From NCBI RefSeq assembly GCF_003058055.1, contig NZ_QBTZ01000001.1, positions 1,428,501 to 1,492,500 of the forward strand: a stretch of 64,000 bases of DNA, read 5' to 3'. Shown piece by piece: positions 52,405 to 62,262 of the stretch. The first letter of the stretch is position 1. Every line of letters starts with the position of its first letter. The DNA is from Acidovorax sp. 107. GTDB taxonomy: Bacteria > Pseudomonadota > Gammaproteobacteria > Burkholderiales > Burkholderiaceae_C. A model generated the notes under the pieces. It saw only the letters and a program-made list of their open reading frames with translations. It ran no database searches and was not told the origin of the DNA. The position numbers and the translations under genes are program-made.

Positions 52405-54138
52405 ATGGCCTATTTTGCAAAGAGCCTGCGCTGGGGCGCAGCCTGTCTCGCCGCTGTAATGACCACGGCGTGTGGTGGCTCTGGCGGTACGCCGCCCGAA
52501 CTGCGCGAAACCCGCTACGGTATGGTGCGCGGCACGGACGACAGCGCCACCAGCGGCACTTATGCGTGGAAGGGAGTTCCCTACGCACAACCCCCCGTGG
52601 GGGCCCTGCGCTGGCAACCGCCTGCAGAGCCTGCCGCCTGGACGGGCGAACGCAGCGCCAGCCGCTTTGGCAGCGCCTGCCTGCAGATGGGCCGCATTTA
52701 CGGACCCGGGGCCAACAACCGCTTTGACGACACGATTGGCCAGACGCTGAATACTCCACTGGGCAGCGAAGACTGCCTGACCCTCAACATCTGGCGCCCA
52801 GCCAACGCGCAGGACAACCTGCCGGTGCTGGTCTTCATCCACGGCGGCAGTGCCATCTCGGGCTACACCGCCGACCCGGTGTACGACGGCGCGGCGCTGG
52901 CCAAGTCGGCCAATGCCATCGTGGTCACGGCCAACTACCGGCTTGATGTGCTGGGGTATCTGCAGTTGCCCGCCCTGCATGTGGGCAACAACGGCAGTGG
53001 AGGCAACGCGGGCAGCAGTGCCTATACCGGCAACTATGCGTTGCTGGACGTGGTGCAGGCGCTCCGGTTCGTGCAGGGCAACATCGCCCGGTTTGGCGGC
53101 AATGCGGGCAACGTCACGTTGATGGGGCAGTCGGCTGGGGCCATCAATGCCCTGGCGCTGCTGACGGCGCCGCAGGCCAGCGGTTTGTTCCACAAACTGG
53201 TGCCGATCAGTGGGGGGATCTCCCTGGCAACCAACTTGCCCGCCGGGTCCATTCCCACGCTGAACCCGGTCGCCCGCTACGCCACACAGGCCAGCCAGCT
53301 GCTGGCGCACCTGGCCGTGGCCGATGGCCTGGCGCCCGCATTGCCAGAAGCCCAGGCCCTGGTGGCCGGCTGGACCCCTGCACAGGTGGCCAGCTACCTG
53401 CGCGGCAAGGATGCGCGCGTCATCCTGCAGACGGTGCTGGCGAAGGGGCTGACAGGCTCCGGCCCCATCCCGGACGGTGTGGTGGTGCCGGCCGACCCCA
53501 TCGCTGACATTGGGGCTGGGCGCTATCAGAAGGTGCCCGTGCTGTCCGGCTACACCGCCGAGGAGGGCAAGCTGTTTGCCCCCTTCCTGGTGCTGCTGGG
53601 CGGCAAGCCTGGCATGAAGATCAGCGATGCCGACCGCTTTGCGATGATGCAGCGCTTTGACCCCGATGCGCCCGCCACCCTGACGGCGGCGGACATTCTG
53701 GATGCGTCCTACCTGCCGGTGACAGCCCCCGGCACGGGCTACAACGCACGCACCCAACTACTGGGCAACGTGTTTATTGGCGCCAGCCGCGACAACCTGC
53801 TGAACGCCCTGCGCAGCCAGCAGGGCAATGTGTGGAACTACCAGTTCAACTGGGCCCAGCAGCCTGCGCCGTGGAACGATGTGTACGGCGCGGCCCATGC
53901 GTTCGACCTGCCGTTTGTGTTTGGCAACTTCGGTCCCTCGGTGTTTGCGAAGGCGACCAACAGCACCGCCAACCAGCCGGGGCGCCTGGCCTTGTCGCGG
54001 GCCATGATGGACAGCCTGCGGGCGTTTGTGCACACCGGTGATCCCAACAACGCCACGCTCAGCCAGACCTGGCAGCCCTGGCCCCGCAAGTTCATCTTTG
54101 ACGCGGACCAGAAGGCGGTGCGCCTGAGCGTGCAATGA
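52405..54138 (+). CDS. Type-B carboxylesterase, predicted lipoprotein
   Basis: The 577-residue hydrolase starts MAYFAKSLRWGAACLAAVMT with a lipobox around TTAC-G, so it is anchored in the envelope. The alpha/beta hydrolase fold shows WKGVPYAQPPVGALRW, EDCLTLNIWRP, the oxyanion FIHGGSAISGY, the nucleophile elbow VTLMGQSAGAINAL and, later, YGAAHAFDLPFVFGN with the likely catalytic His. The family cleaves carboxylic esters. AAGGAGA stands nine bases before the start. The regulator gene at 51152 points away from it. Confidence 0.92.
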   Translation: MAYFAKSLRWGAACLAAVMTTACGGSGGTPPELRETRYGMVRGTDDSATSGTYAWKGVPYAQPPVGALRWQPPAEPAAWTGERSASRFGSACLQMGRIYGPGANNRFDDTIGQTLNTPLGSEDCLTLNIWRPANAQDNLPVLVFIHGGSAISGYTADPVYDGAALAKSANAIVVTANYRLDVLGYLQLPALHVGNNGSGGNAGSSAYTGNYALLDVVQALRFVQGNIARFGGNAGNVTLMGQSAGAINALALLTAPQASGLFHKLVPISGGISLATNLPAGSIPTLNPVARYATQASQLLAHLAVADGLAPALPEAQALVAGWTPAQVASYLRGKDARVILQTVLAKGLTGSGPIPDGVVVPADPIADIGAGRYQKVPVLSGYTAEEGKLFAPFLVLLGGKPGMKISDADRFAMMQRFDPDAPATLTAADILDASYLPVTAPGTGYNARTQLLGNVFIGASRDNLLNALRSQQGNVWNYQFNWAQQPAPWNDVYGAAHAFDLPFVFGNFGPSVFAKATNSTANQPGRLALSRAMMDSLRAFVHTGDPNNATLSQTWQPWPRKFIFDADQKAVRLSVQ

Positions 54139-54184
54139 CCCTCGCGTTGCAGATGTCGCACAGCCCTTGGCTGAATGCGGTTGT

Positions 54185-54871
54185 TCAGTGCGCGGCCGTG
54201 GCGGCGAGGTATGCGTTCAGCGCCTCGTCGTCCACGATGGCCACCCGCCCGAAGTCCAGCGACACGATGCCCATGCCCTCCAGCGACCGCAGCACCTTGT
54301 TCACGGTCTGCCGCGACAAGCCCACCAGTTGCCCCAGCTCTTCCTGCGTGAGGTTGAGCCGCCGCGTACTGCGCCAGAACAGGCGGCTGAGGTACAGCGC
54401 CACGCGGTGCTCGGTGGACTGGGTGCGTCCGGCTTCGATGATGGTCATGGCCTGGCCCAGCCGCATGTTCAGGTGCAGCACCAGAAACTGGTTGAACGCC
54501 AGGCTGGTCTCGCGCAGCGTGGCAAACAGAGGCAGGGGAAGGCACAGCAACGTGGTGGGGCGCAGCGCCACCACGTTGTACCGTCGGGGTTCGGGCTTCA
54601 TGGCCGAGCCTTCGCCAAACCATTCGCCGTCAGGTACCCCGATGAAGGCGGACGACCGGCCCTGGCTGGCAGGGCTTTGCAGCATCACCAGGCCCGACAG
54701 CACGGCATGCCAGCCTTGCACGGCGCTGCCTGCGGGCATCATGATCGCGCCCTTGTCGGCCTGCTCGGCAAACACCTCTTCGCGCAGCCGTTCCTGCATG
54801 GCGGCAGGCAGGCCCGCGAACCAGGGCTGGGCGGCAATGAATCGTGGGGCAGAAGGGGCGGCGCAGAGCAT
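54185..54871 (-). CDS. Crp/Fnr-family transcriptional regulator
   Basis: The 228-residue protein has a cyclic-nucleotide-type beta barrel (GAIMMPAGSAVQGWHAVLSG, PDGEWFGEGSAM). Its C-terminal helix-turn-helix reads NLTQEELGQLVGLSRQTVNK and SLEGMGIVSLDFGRVAI. The four-cysteine iron-sulfur pattern of Fnr is missing. It is divergent from the acyl-CoA ligase gene, with 288 bases between. Its ligand is unknown; it may regulate the ligase gene. Confidence 0.9.
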   Translation of the reverse strand: MLCAAPSAPRFIAAQPWFAGLPAAMQERLREEVFAEQADKGAIMMPAGSAVQGWHAVLSGLVMLQSPASQGRSSAFIGVPDGEWFGEGSAMKPEPRRYNVVALRPTTLLCLPLPLFATLRETSLAFNQFLVLHLNMRLGQAMTIIEAGRTQSTEHRVALYLSRLFWRSTRRLNLTQEELGQLVGLSRQTVNKVLRSLEGMGIVSLDFGRVAIVDDEALNAYLAATAAH

Positions 54872-55159
54872 GGGCCTGATTGTCGCTGCAGAGGTGCCTG
54901 CGGTTCAGGGTATTCCCTTGCCCTTTGTCAGTGGGACGACAAGTGTTGGCAGCCATGCCCGCCGGGCGCACACTCCGCTGCGGTTCACGGGGTTCAGCGA
55001 CTGCGCAGCCATGCCGCCGCCCATGCCACGCCAGTGCGGTGGTGCGGCGTGCGTGGGTTCATCCCAGTGGCGTGCGGGGGCACGACGCGGGCGACACCCG
55101 AACGCCGATACGCGCGCTACGATGACCGTTCCATTCACTACAACATCCAAGGAGTATTC

Positions 55160-56803
<1,644 letters not shown>

Positions 56804-56990
56804 TCAGGGTGGGGCAATGCATGTGTGCGCATCGCTTGCGAAGGCCATTTTTTGCACTGCCCCAGGCTGGTGCGCGCTCGGGGGAGCGCTGCGCCAGTCA
56901 CGTGTGCGACGCTGGTAGGGGCAATCCCTGAGCATCGCTTTGTTGCAACGCGGTACGCTGCGTTGTGTCGATTTACAAGGAGACAAAACC

Positions 56991-58223
56991 ATGAAGTTCG
57001 CTATTAAGGCTGTAGCAGCCTCGGTAATCTTGGCAAGCGCTGGCGGGGCCTTCGCTCAAAAGGGCGAGACGGTGAAAATCGCCTGGCTCGACCCCCTGTC
57101 TGGCCTGATGGCAGCCGTGGGAACGAACCAGCTCAAGAGCTTCCAGTTCATCGCTGAAGAGTTCAACAAGAAGAACCCTGCTGGCGTCAAATTCGAAATC
57201 ATCGGCATCGACAACAAACTCAGCCCCCAGGAAACCACCAGCGCCCTGCGCTCGGCCATGGACCAGGGCGCACGCTACGTGGTGCAGGGCAACGGCTCCG
57301 GTCCGGCGCTGGCCATCATGGACGCGCTCGAAAAGCACAACGCGCGCAATCCCGGCAAGGAAGTCCTGTTCCTGAACTACGCTGCCGTGGACCCAGACCT
57401 CACCAACAGCAAGTGCAGCTACTGGCACTTCCGTCTGGACGCAGATACCTCCATGAAGATGGAAGCCCTGACGACCTACATGAAGGACCTGCCTGAGGTC
57501 AAGAAGGTCTATCTGATCAACCAGAATTACTCGCACGGCCACCAGGTCTCCAAGTTCGCCAAGGAGATGATGCAGCGCAAGCGCCCTGACGTGCAGTTTG
57601 TGGGTGACGACCTGCACCCCCTGGCCCAGGTGCGTGACTTTGCACCCTACATCGCCAAGATCAAGGCATCGGGCGCTGACAGCGTGATCACCGGCAACTG
57701 GGGCTCCGACCTGGCGCTGCTGATCAAAGCCGCCAACGACGCTGGCCTGAACAACGTCAACTTCTACACCTACTACGGTTCCGTCACCGGCAGCCCCACG
57801 GCCATGGGCGCTGCGGCTGCCGGCCGCGTGTACATGGTGGCCTACGCCCACATGAACCTGCCGGGCGAGCTCAACAAGATCGTGGTGGACTACAAGAAGA
57901 AGTTCAACGACGACATGTACACCGGCGCCGTTTACCACGCCTTCACCATGCTGTCCGAAGGTTTCGTGAAGGCCAAGTCCACCGACCCCGTCAAGGTGGC
58001 CGCTGCGTTCGAAGGCATGAAGTTCAAGAGCTTCAACGGTGAAGTCGAGATGCGCAAGACCGACCACCAGCTGCAGCAGGGCCTATTCATTTCCAAGTGG
58101 GAAAAGGCCGGCGGCAAGTACCCCATCGACTCGGAGAACACCGGCTACACCTTCGTGCCGCTGAAGTACTACGAGCCCTATGTGGCCAGCACGCCCACGT
58201 CGTGCCAGATGAAACGCCCGTAA
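56991..58223 (+). CDS. Branched-chain-type ABC transporter substrate-binding protein (operon 2)
   Basis: The 410-residue periplasmic protein has a signal peptide cleaved after GGAFAQ. Its mature start is KGETVKIAWLDPLSGLMAAV, then FEIIGIDNKLSPQETTSALR, YVVQGNGSGPALAIMDALEK, and FYTYYGSVTGSPTAMGAAAA. These fit the type-I periplasmic family. The C-terminus is PTSCQMKRP. The ligand cannot be read from sequence; the neighbouring acyl-CoA ligase points towards an organic acid. A terminator follows the gene, typical for a highly expressed binding protein. Confidence 0.9.
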   Translation: MKFAIKAVAASVILASAGGAFAQKGETVKIAWLDPLSGLMAAVGTNQLKSFQFIAEEFNKKNPAGVKFEIIGIDNKLSPQETTSALRSAMDQGARYVVQGNGSGPALAIMDALEKHNARNPGKEVLFLNYAAVDPDLTNSKCSYWHFRLDADTSMKMEALTTYMKDLPEVKKVYLINQNYSHGHQVSKFAKEMMQRKRPDVQFVGDDLHPLAQVRDFAPYIAKIKASGADSVITGNWGSDLALLIKAANDAGLNNVNFYTYYGSVTGSPTAMGAAAAGRVYMVAYAHMNLPGELNKIVVDYKKKFNDDMYTGAVYHAFTMLSEGFVKAKSTDPVKVAAAFEGMKFKSFNGEVEMRKTDHQLQQGLFISKWEKAGGKYPIDSENTGYTFVPLKYYEPYVASTPTSCQMKRP

Positions 58224-58257
58224 ATCCGGCGCTGGCGCTTCGGCGCCAGAACTTCGA

Positions 58258-58283
58258 GGCCCGACCTACTCGGGCCTTTTTTT
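58258..58283 (+). terminator. Terminator-like stem after the binding-protein gene of liv operon 2
   Basis: AGGCCCGA-CCTAC-TCGGGCCT is followed by eight T. A second stem GGCGCTGGCGC-TTC-GGCGCCAG-type lies just before. It sits between the binding-protein and permease genes and so probably attenuates the distal genes. Confidence 0.85.
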
Positions 58284-58306
58284 TCCCTCCGTGATGAAAA
58301 ATTCCA

Positions 58307-59260
58307 ATGAATCCTGAGTTTTTCGTGATCTCTTTGCTGAACGGCGTGAGCTACGGGCTCCTGCTGTTCATGCTGAGTTCGGGCCTCACGCTGATCTTCA
58401 GCATGATGGGCGTGCTCAACTTCGCACACACCAGCTTCTACATGCTGGGTGCCTATTTCGCGTTCACCATCTCCGGGGTGGTGGGCTTCTGGCCTGCGCT
58501 GGTGCTGGCACCGCTGGTGGTGTTTGCGCTGGGCGCCGCGTTCGAGCGCTATGCCCTGCGCCGGGTGCACAAGTTCGGCCATGTCCCCGAGCTGCTGGTC
58601 ACGTTCGGGCTGTCGTACCTGATCCTGGAAGTCGTGCAGCTGGTCTGGGGCCGCTCCACGGTGCCCTACGGCCTGCCCGAGCAATTGCAGGGCCCGCTGT
58701 TCTCGCTGTACGGCACGCAGTTTCCCAAGTCGCGTTCGTTTGTGATGCTGGTGGCGCTGCTGATGCTGTTGTCGGTGTGGCTGCTGCTCACACGCACCCG
58801 CATCGGCCTGGTGATCCAGGCAGCCCTCAAGTACCCCGAGATGGTGGAGGCACTGGGCCACAACGTTCCGCGCGTCTTCATGCTGGTGTTTGGTGGCGGC
58901 GCCGCGCTGGCGGGCCTCGCTGGTGTGATCGGTGGCAACACCTATGTGACCGAGCCTGCGATGGCGGCGTCCGTGGGTTCCATCATCTTCGTGGTGGTGG
59001 TGGTGGGCGGCATGGGCTCGCTGGCAGGGGCCTTTATCGCCTCGCTGCTGATCGGTGTGGTGCAGACCTTTGCCGTGGCGCTGGACTACTCGCTGATCCA
59101 CGTCTTCAAGGCCGTGGGTGTGGCCGTGACCGACCAGACCTTCGGCTATCCCTTGCTCAAGCTCACGATCTCCCAGGTGGCGCCCATCCTGCCGTACCTG
59201 TTCCTCGTGCTGATCCTGATCTTCCGCCCCAAGGGCCTGTTGGGCACACGGGAGGACTGA
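58307..59260 (+). CDS. livH: Branched-chain-type ABC transporter permease LivH (operon 2)
   Basis: The 317-residue membrane protein has the family start FFVISLLNGVSYGLLLFMLS, then LIFSMMGVLNFAHTSFYMLG. The coupling loop is ALKYPEMVEALGHNVPRVFM, and GGMGSLAGAFIASLLIG marks the C-terminal part. It lies 83 bases after the binding protein gene and four bases before livM. Confidence 0.94.
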   Translation: MNPEFFVISLLNGVSYGLLLFMLSSGLTLIFSMMGVLNFAHTSFYMLGAYFAFTISGVVGFWPALVLAPLVVFALGAAFERYALRRVHKFGHVPELLVTFGLSYLILEVVQLVWGRSTVPYGLPEQLQGPLFSLYGTQFPKSRSFVMLVALLMLLSVWLLLTRTRIGLVIQAALKYPEMVEALGHNVPRVFMLVFGGGAALAGLAGVIGGNTYVTEPAMAASVGSIIFVVVVVGGMGSLAGAFIASLLIGVVQTFAVALDYSLIHVFKAVGVAVTDQTFGYPLLKLTISQVAPILPYLFLVLILIFRPKGLLGTRED

Positions 59261-59264
59261 AGCC

Positions 59265-60587
59265 ATGAACTCAACCACTCATCCTGTTTCTGGTGCCACG
59301 TCGCACTACCGGTTCAAGCCCTGGAATGTGGGGCGTTTTGTGATCTGGACGCTGTTTGCCGTCGCACTGATCGTCGCGCCCATGCTGTTTCGCAGCAGCC
59401 TGGCGCTGACCATGCTCTCGCAGATCGGCTACCTCATCATCATCTGCCTGTCCTACAACATGTTGTTGGGGCAGGGCGGCATGTTGAGCTTCGGCCACGC
59501 GGTGTACACCGGCCTGGGGTCGTTCATAGCCATCCACGCCATGAACATGGCAAGCAAAGGCAGCTTCAACATTCCTTTGGTGCTGATCCCCATCGTGGGC
59601 GGGCTGGCGGGGGCGTTCTTTGCGATCTTGCTGGGTTTTGTCACGACCAAGAAGTCGGGCACCACGTTCGCCATGATCACGCTGGGCATCGGCGAGCTGG
59701 TGGCTTCGATGGCGCTGATGTTCCCCGAGTTCTTTGGGGGCGAAGGCGGCATCACTACCGACCGCGTGTATGGCCAGTCGTTCTTCGGCATCACCTTCGG
59801 GCCGGCCATTCAGGTGTACTACCTGATCGCTGTGTACTGCTTCGTGTGCACGGCAGCGATGTTTGCCTTCACCGGCACACCGCTCGGCCGCATCCTGAAC
59901 GCCGTGCGCGACAACCCTGAACGTGTGGAGTTCATCGGCTACAACACGCAGCGGGTGCGCTACTTCGCGTTCATCATCGCCGGCTTCTTTGCCGGTATCG
60001 GTGGCGGTCTGGCCACCATCAACTTCGAGATCGTGACGGGTGCCGACAGCCTGAACGTCGTGCGCTCGGGCGGCTACCTGCTGTTCACTTTCCTTGGCGG
60101 AGCCACGTTCTTCTTCGGTCCCATCATTGGTGCGGTGTTGCTGGTGCTGGCTTCGGTGCTGCTGTCCGAGCTGTCCAAGGCCTGGTTGCTGTACCTGGGC
60201 CTGGTGTTCCTGTTCATGGTGATGTATGCGCCCGGTGGCGTAGCCAGCCTGATCATGATGAACCTGCGCCTGGCCAAGTTTGGCAAGCTGCGGCCGCTGT
60301 TGACCTCTTACCTGGCGATGGGCGGTACCGCTCTGGTGGGCGTGATGGGCGCGGCCTGCATGATCGAGATGACCTACCACCTGCAGCTCAATGCGGCGCT
60401 TGGGTCAGAGCTGACATTCCTCGGCGCCACGCTCAATGCCAAGGGCTTTACCAGCTGGTTTGGCGCGGTGTTTGTGATGGTGACGGGCTTTGCACTGTTT
60501 GAACTCTGCCGCCGCCAGTTTTTGCGTCAGTGGGGCCGTATCCAGGAAGAAATAGAACATGAAATCAAGCGCGGGGAGGCTTTGTAA
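59265..60587 (+). CDS. livM: Branched-chain-type ABC transporter permease LivM (operon 2), long form
   Basis: The 440-residue protein has the family elements GQGGMLSFGHAVYTGLGSFI and KSGTTFAMITLGIGEL, and the coupling loop GRILNAVRDNPERVEFIGY. It is about 100 residues longer than common LivM proteins. The extra C-terminal part has two more hydrophobic stretches (LAMGGTALVGVMGAACMIEM, FGAVFVMVTGFALFELC) and a charged tail IQEEIEHEIKRGEAL. The function of the extension is unknown. The ATPase gene follows at two bases. Confidence 0.92.
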   Translation: MNSTTHPVSGATSHYRFKPWNVGRFVIWTLFAVALIVAPMLFRSSLALTMLSQIGYLIIICLSYNMLLGQGGMLSFGHAVYTGLGSFIAIHAMNMASKGSFNIPLVLIPIVGGLAGAFFAILLGFVTTKKSGTTFAMITLGIGELVASMALMFPEFFGGEGGITTDRVYGQSFFGITFGPAIQVYYLIAVYCFVCTAAMFAFTGTPLGRILNAVRDNPERVEFIGYNTQRVRYFAFIIAGFFAGIGGGLATINFEIVTGADSLNVVRSGGYLLFTFLGGATFFFGPIIGAVLLVLASVLLSELSKAWLLYLGLVFLFMVMYAPGGVASLIMMNLRLAKFGKLRPLLTSYLAMGGTALVGVMGAACMIEMTYHLQLNAALGSELTFLGATLNAKGFTSWFGAVFVMVTGFALFELCRRQFLRQWGRIQEEIEHEIKRGEAL

Positions 60588-60589
60588 CC

Positions 60590-61375
60590 ATGGCGGCTGA
60601 CAACGCAACCTATGCGCTCGAACTGCGCGACCTGCGCAAGAGCTTTGGCAAGACCGAGATCATCCGGGGTGCCAACCTGGCGGTGGCCCCTGGCGAACGG
60701 GTGGCCATCATTGGCCCCAACGGTGCCGGAAAGTCCACGCTGTTCAATCTGATCAGCGGGCGCTTCGCGCCCACCAGTGGCGACGTGATCCTGAACGGCC
60801 AGCGCATCAATGGCATGGCGCCGTATGAGATCAACCGGCGCGGCCTGTCGCGCAGCTTTCAGATCACAAACATCTTCCCCAAGCTGTCGGTGTTCGAGAA
60901 CCTGCGCTGCGGCGTGCTGTGGAGCATGGGCTACAAGTACACGTTCCTGCGTTTCCTGTCGAACCTGCACGATGCCAATGAGCGCGCCAAGCAGCTCATG
61001 GAGATGATCAAGCTCGACAAGAAGCGCGACACGCTGGCCATGAACCTCACGTACGCCGAGCAACGCGCGCTAGAGATCGGCATCACCATCGCGGGCGGCG
61101 CTAATGTGATCCTGCTGGACGAACCTACGGCCGGCATGAGCAAGACCGAGACCTCGCGCTTCATCCACCTCATCAAGGAAGTGACCGAAGGCCGCACGCT
61201 GCTCACGGTGGAGCACGACATGGGCGTGGTGTTCGGTCTGGCCGACAAGATCGCCGTGGTGGTGTATGGCGAGGTGATTGCCTTTGACACGCCCGACAAG
61301 GTGCGCGCCAACCAGCGCGTGCAAGAGGCCTATCTGGGCTCGGTCGTTGCGGACGAGCAAGGGGCGGGACACTGA
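60590..61375 (+). CDS. livG: Branched-chain-type ABC transporter ATP-binding protein LivG (operon 2)
   Basis: The 261-residue ATPase has canonical Walker A IGPNGAGKSTLFNLI and the LivG element LSRSFQITNIFPKLSVFENL. The signature is altered to LTYAEQRALEIGI (usual form LSYGEQR), followed by Walker B VILLDEPTAGMS and the switch VEHDMGVVF. ATP binding and hydrolysis are expected. It starts two bases after livM and ends one base before livF. Confidence 0.93.
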   Translation: MAADNATYALELRDLRKSFGKTEIIRGANLAVAPGERVAIIGPNGAGKSTLFNLISGRFAPTSGDVILNGQRINGMAPYEINRRGLSRSFQITNIFPKLSVFENLRCGVLWSMGYKYTFLRFLSNLHDANERAKQLMEMIKLDKKRDTLAMNLTYAEQRALEIGITIAGGANVILLDEPTAGMSKTETSRFIHLIKEVTEGRTLLTVEHDMGVVFGLADKIAVVVYGEVIAFDTPDKVRANQRVQEAYLGSVVADEQGAGH

Positions 61376-61376
61376 C

Positions 61377-62072
61377 ATGCTGAAAATTGAAAATCTTCAC
61401 GCCTACTACGGCAAAAGCCATGTGCTGCATGGTGTGACCTTCGACGTGCAACCCGGTGAAATCGTGGCCCTGCTGGGGCGCAACGGTTCGGGCCGCTCTA
61501 CCACCGCCAAGGCCATCATGGGCCTGGTGGACTGGGAGGGCACACTGAACTGGAAGGGGCAGGACCTCAACGGCAAGAAGGCCTACGAGATAGCCCACCT
61601 GGGGGTGGGTTATGTGCCTGAAAGCCGCGATGTGTTCCCCAACCTCACCGTGCACCAGAACCTGATGTTGGGCCAGAAGGGCAGCGGCAAGAACAGCCGC
61701 TGGTCGTTTGACGACATGTACGAGATGTTCCCGCGCCTCAAGGAGCGTCAGCACACCGAAGCGGGCGTGATGTCGGGCGGCGAGCAGCAGATGCTGACCC
61801 TGTGCCGCACGCTCATGGGCGACCCCGACCTCATCATCATCGATGAACCCACCGAAGGCCTCGCGCCCAAGATCGTCGAGCTGGTGGGCCAGTACCTGCA
61901 GACCATCAAGTCGCGCGGCATCTCGGTGCTGTTGATCGAGCAGAAGCTGACCATCGCGATGAAGATCTCGGACCGCGCGCTGGTGATGGGGCATGGCTCC
62001 ATCGTGTTCCAGGGGACGCCGGACAGCTTGCGGGCCGACAACTACATCCGCAAGGAATGGCTTGAAGTCTGA
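61377..62072 (+). CDS. livF: Branched-chain-type ABC transporter ATP-binding protein LivF (operon 2), Walker A Lys replaced by Arg
   Basis: The 231-residue ATPase starts MLKIENLHAYYGKSHVLHG. Walker A reads LGRNGSGRSTTAKAIMG: the invariant lysine (GKS/GKT) is arginine, codon CGC at about 61492-61494. The rest is normal: YVPESRDVFPNLTV, signature VMSGGEQQMLTLCRTL, Walker B LIIIDEPTEGLAP and switch Glu/Gln IEQKLTIAM. The substitution predicts weak or absent ATP hydrolysis at this site, with LivG carrying the work, unless Arg is tolerated. The gene ends before a terminator. Confidence 0.92.
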   Translation: MLKIENLHAYYGKSHVLHGVTFDVQPGEIVALLGRNGSGRSTTAKAIMGLVDWEGTLNWKGQDLNGKKAYEIAHLGVGYVPESRDVFPNLTVHQNLMLGQKGSGKNSRWSFDDMYEMFPRLKERQHTEAGVMSGGEQQMLTLCRTLMGDPDLIIIDEPTEGLAPKIVELVGQYLQTIKSRGISVLLIEQKLTIAMKISDRALVMGHGSIVFQGTPDSLRADNYIRKEWLEV

Positions 62073-62094
62073 CGATTTCTGAAAAACCATGGCT

Positions 62095-62132
62095 AAAAGA
62101 GGCGCCCGATAGCTGAAGGCGCCTCTTTTTTT
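62095..62132 (+). terminator. Terminator after liv operon 2
   Basis: AAAAGAGGCGCC-CGATAGCTGAA-GGCGCCTCTTTTTTT is a strong stem with a T tract, 23 bases after the livF stop. Confidence 0.93.
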
Positions 62133-62162
62133 GCGCTACCAAATGTTGCACTGCAAACCCCC

Positions 62163-62233
62163 TTGTCCCGCCCGGGACAAATTGACACGCCAAATGGGTT
62201 TGAAGTCTCTACAATAAAAACGCACGATCGTTC
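62163..62233. promoter_or_regulatory. Promoter region with two palindromes before the beta-oxidation gene
   Basis: TTGTCCCGCCCGGGACAA (62163-62180) is a perfect inverted repeat with a two-base spacer. GCACGATCGTTC (62222-62233) is a ten-of-twelve palindrome around CGATCG, like operators of TetR-type fatty acid regulators. TTGACA lies at 62182 and TACAAT at 62210, but the 22-base gap is too long for a standard promoter, so the true -35 may differ. Binding proteins are not identifiable. Confidence 0.5.
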
Positions 62234-62262
62234 TTTTTCACTTTCCAAGGAACAACAGCACC

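Noticed and set aside
54167..55159. Long N-terminal extension of the acyl-CoA ligase
   Set aside because: The extension lies opposite the Crp/Fnr gene, has no ligase-like sequence, and the ATG at 55160 has an AAGGAG site.
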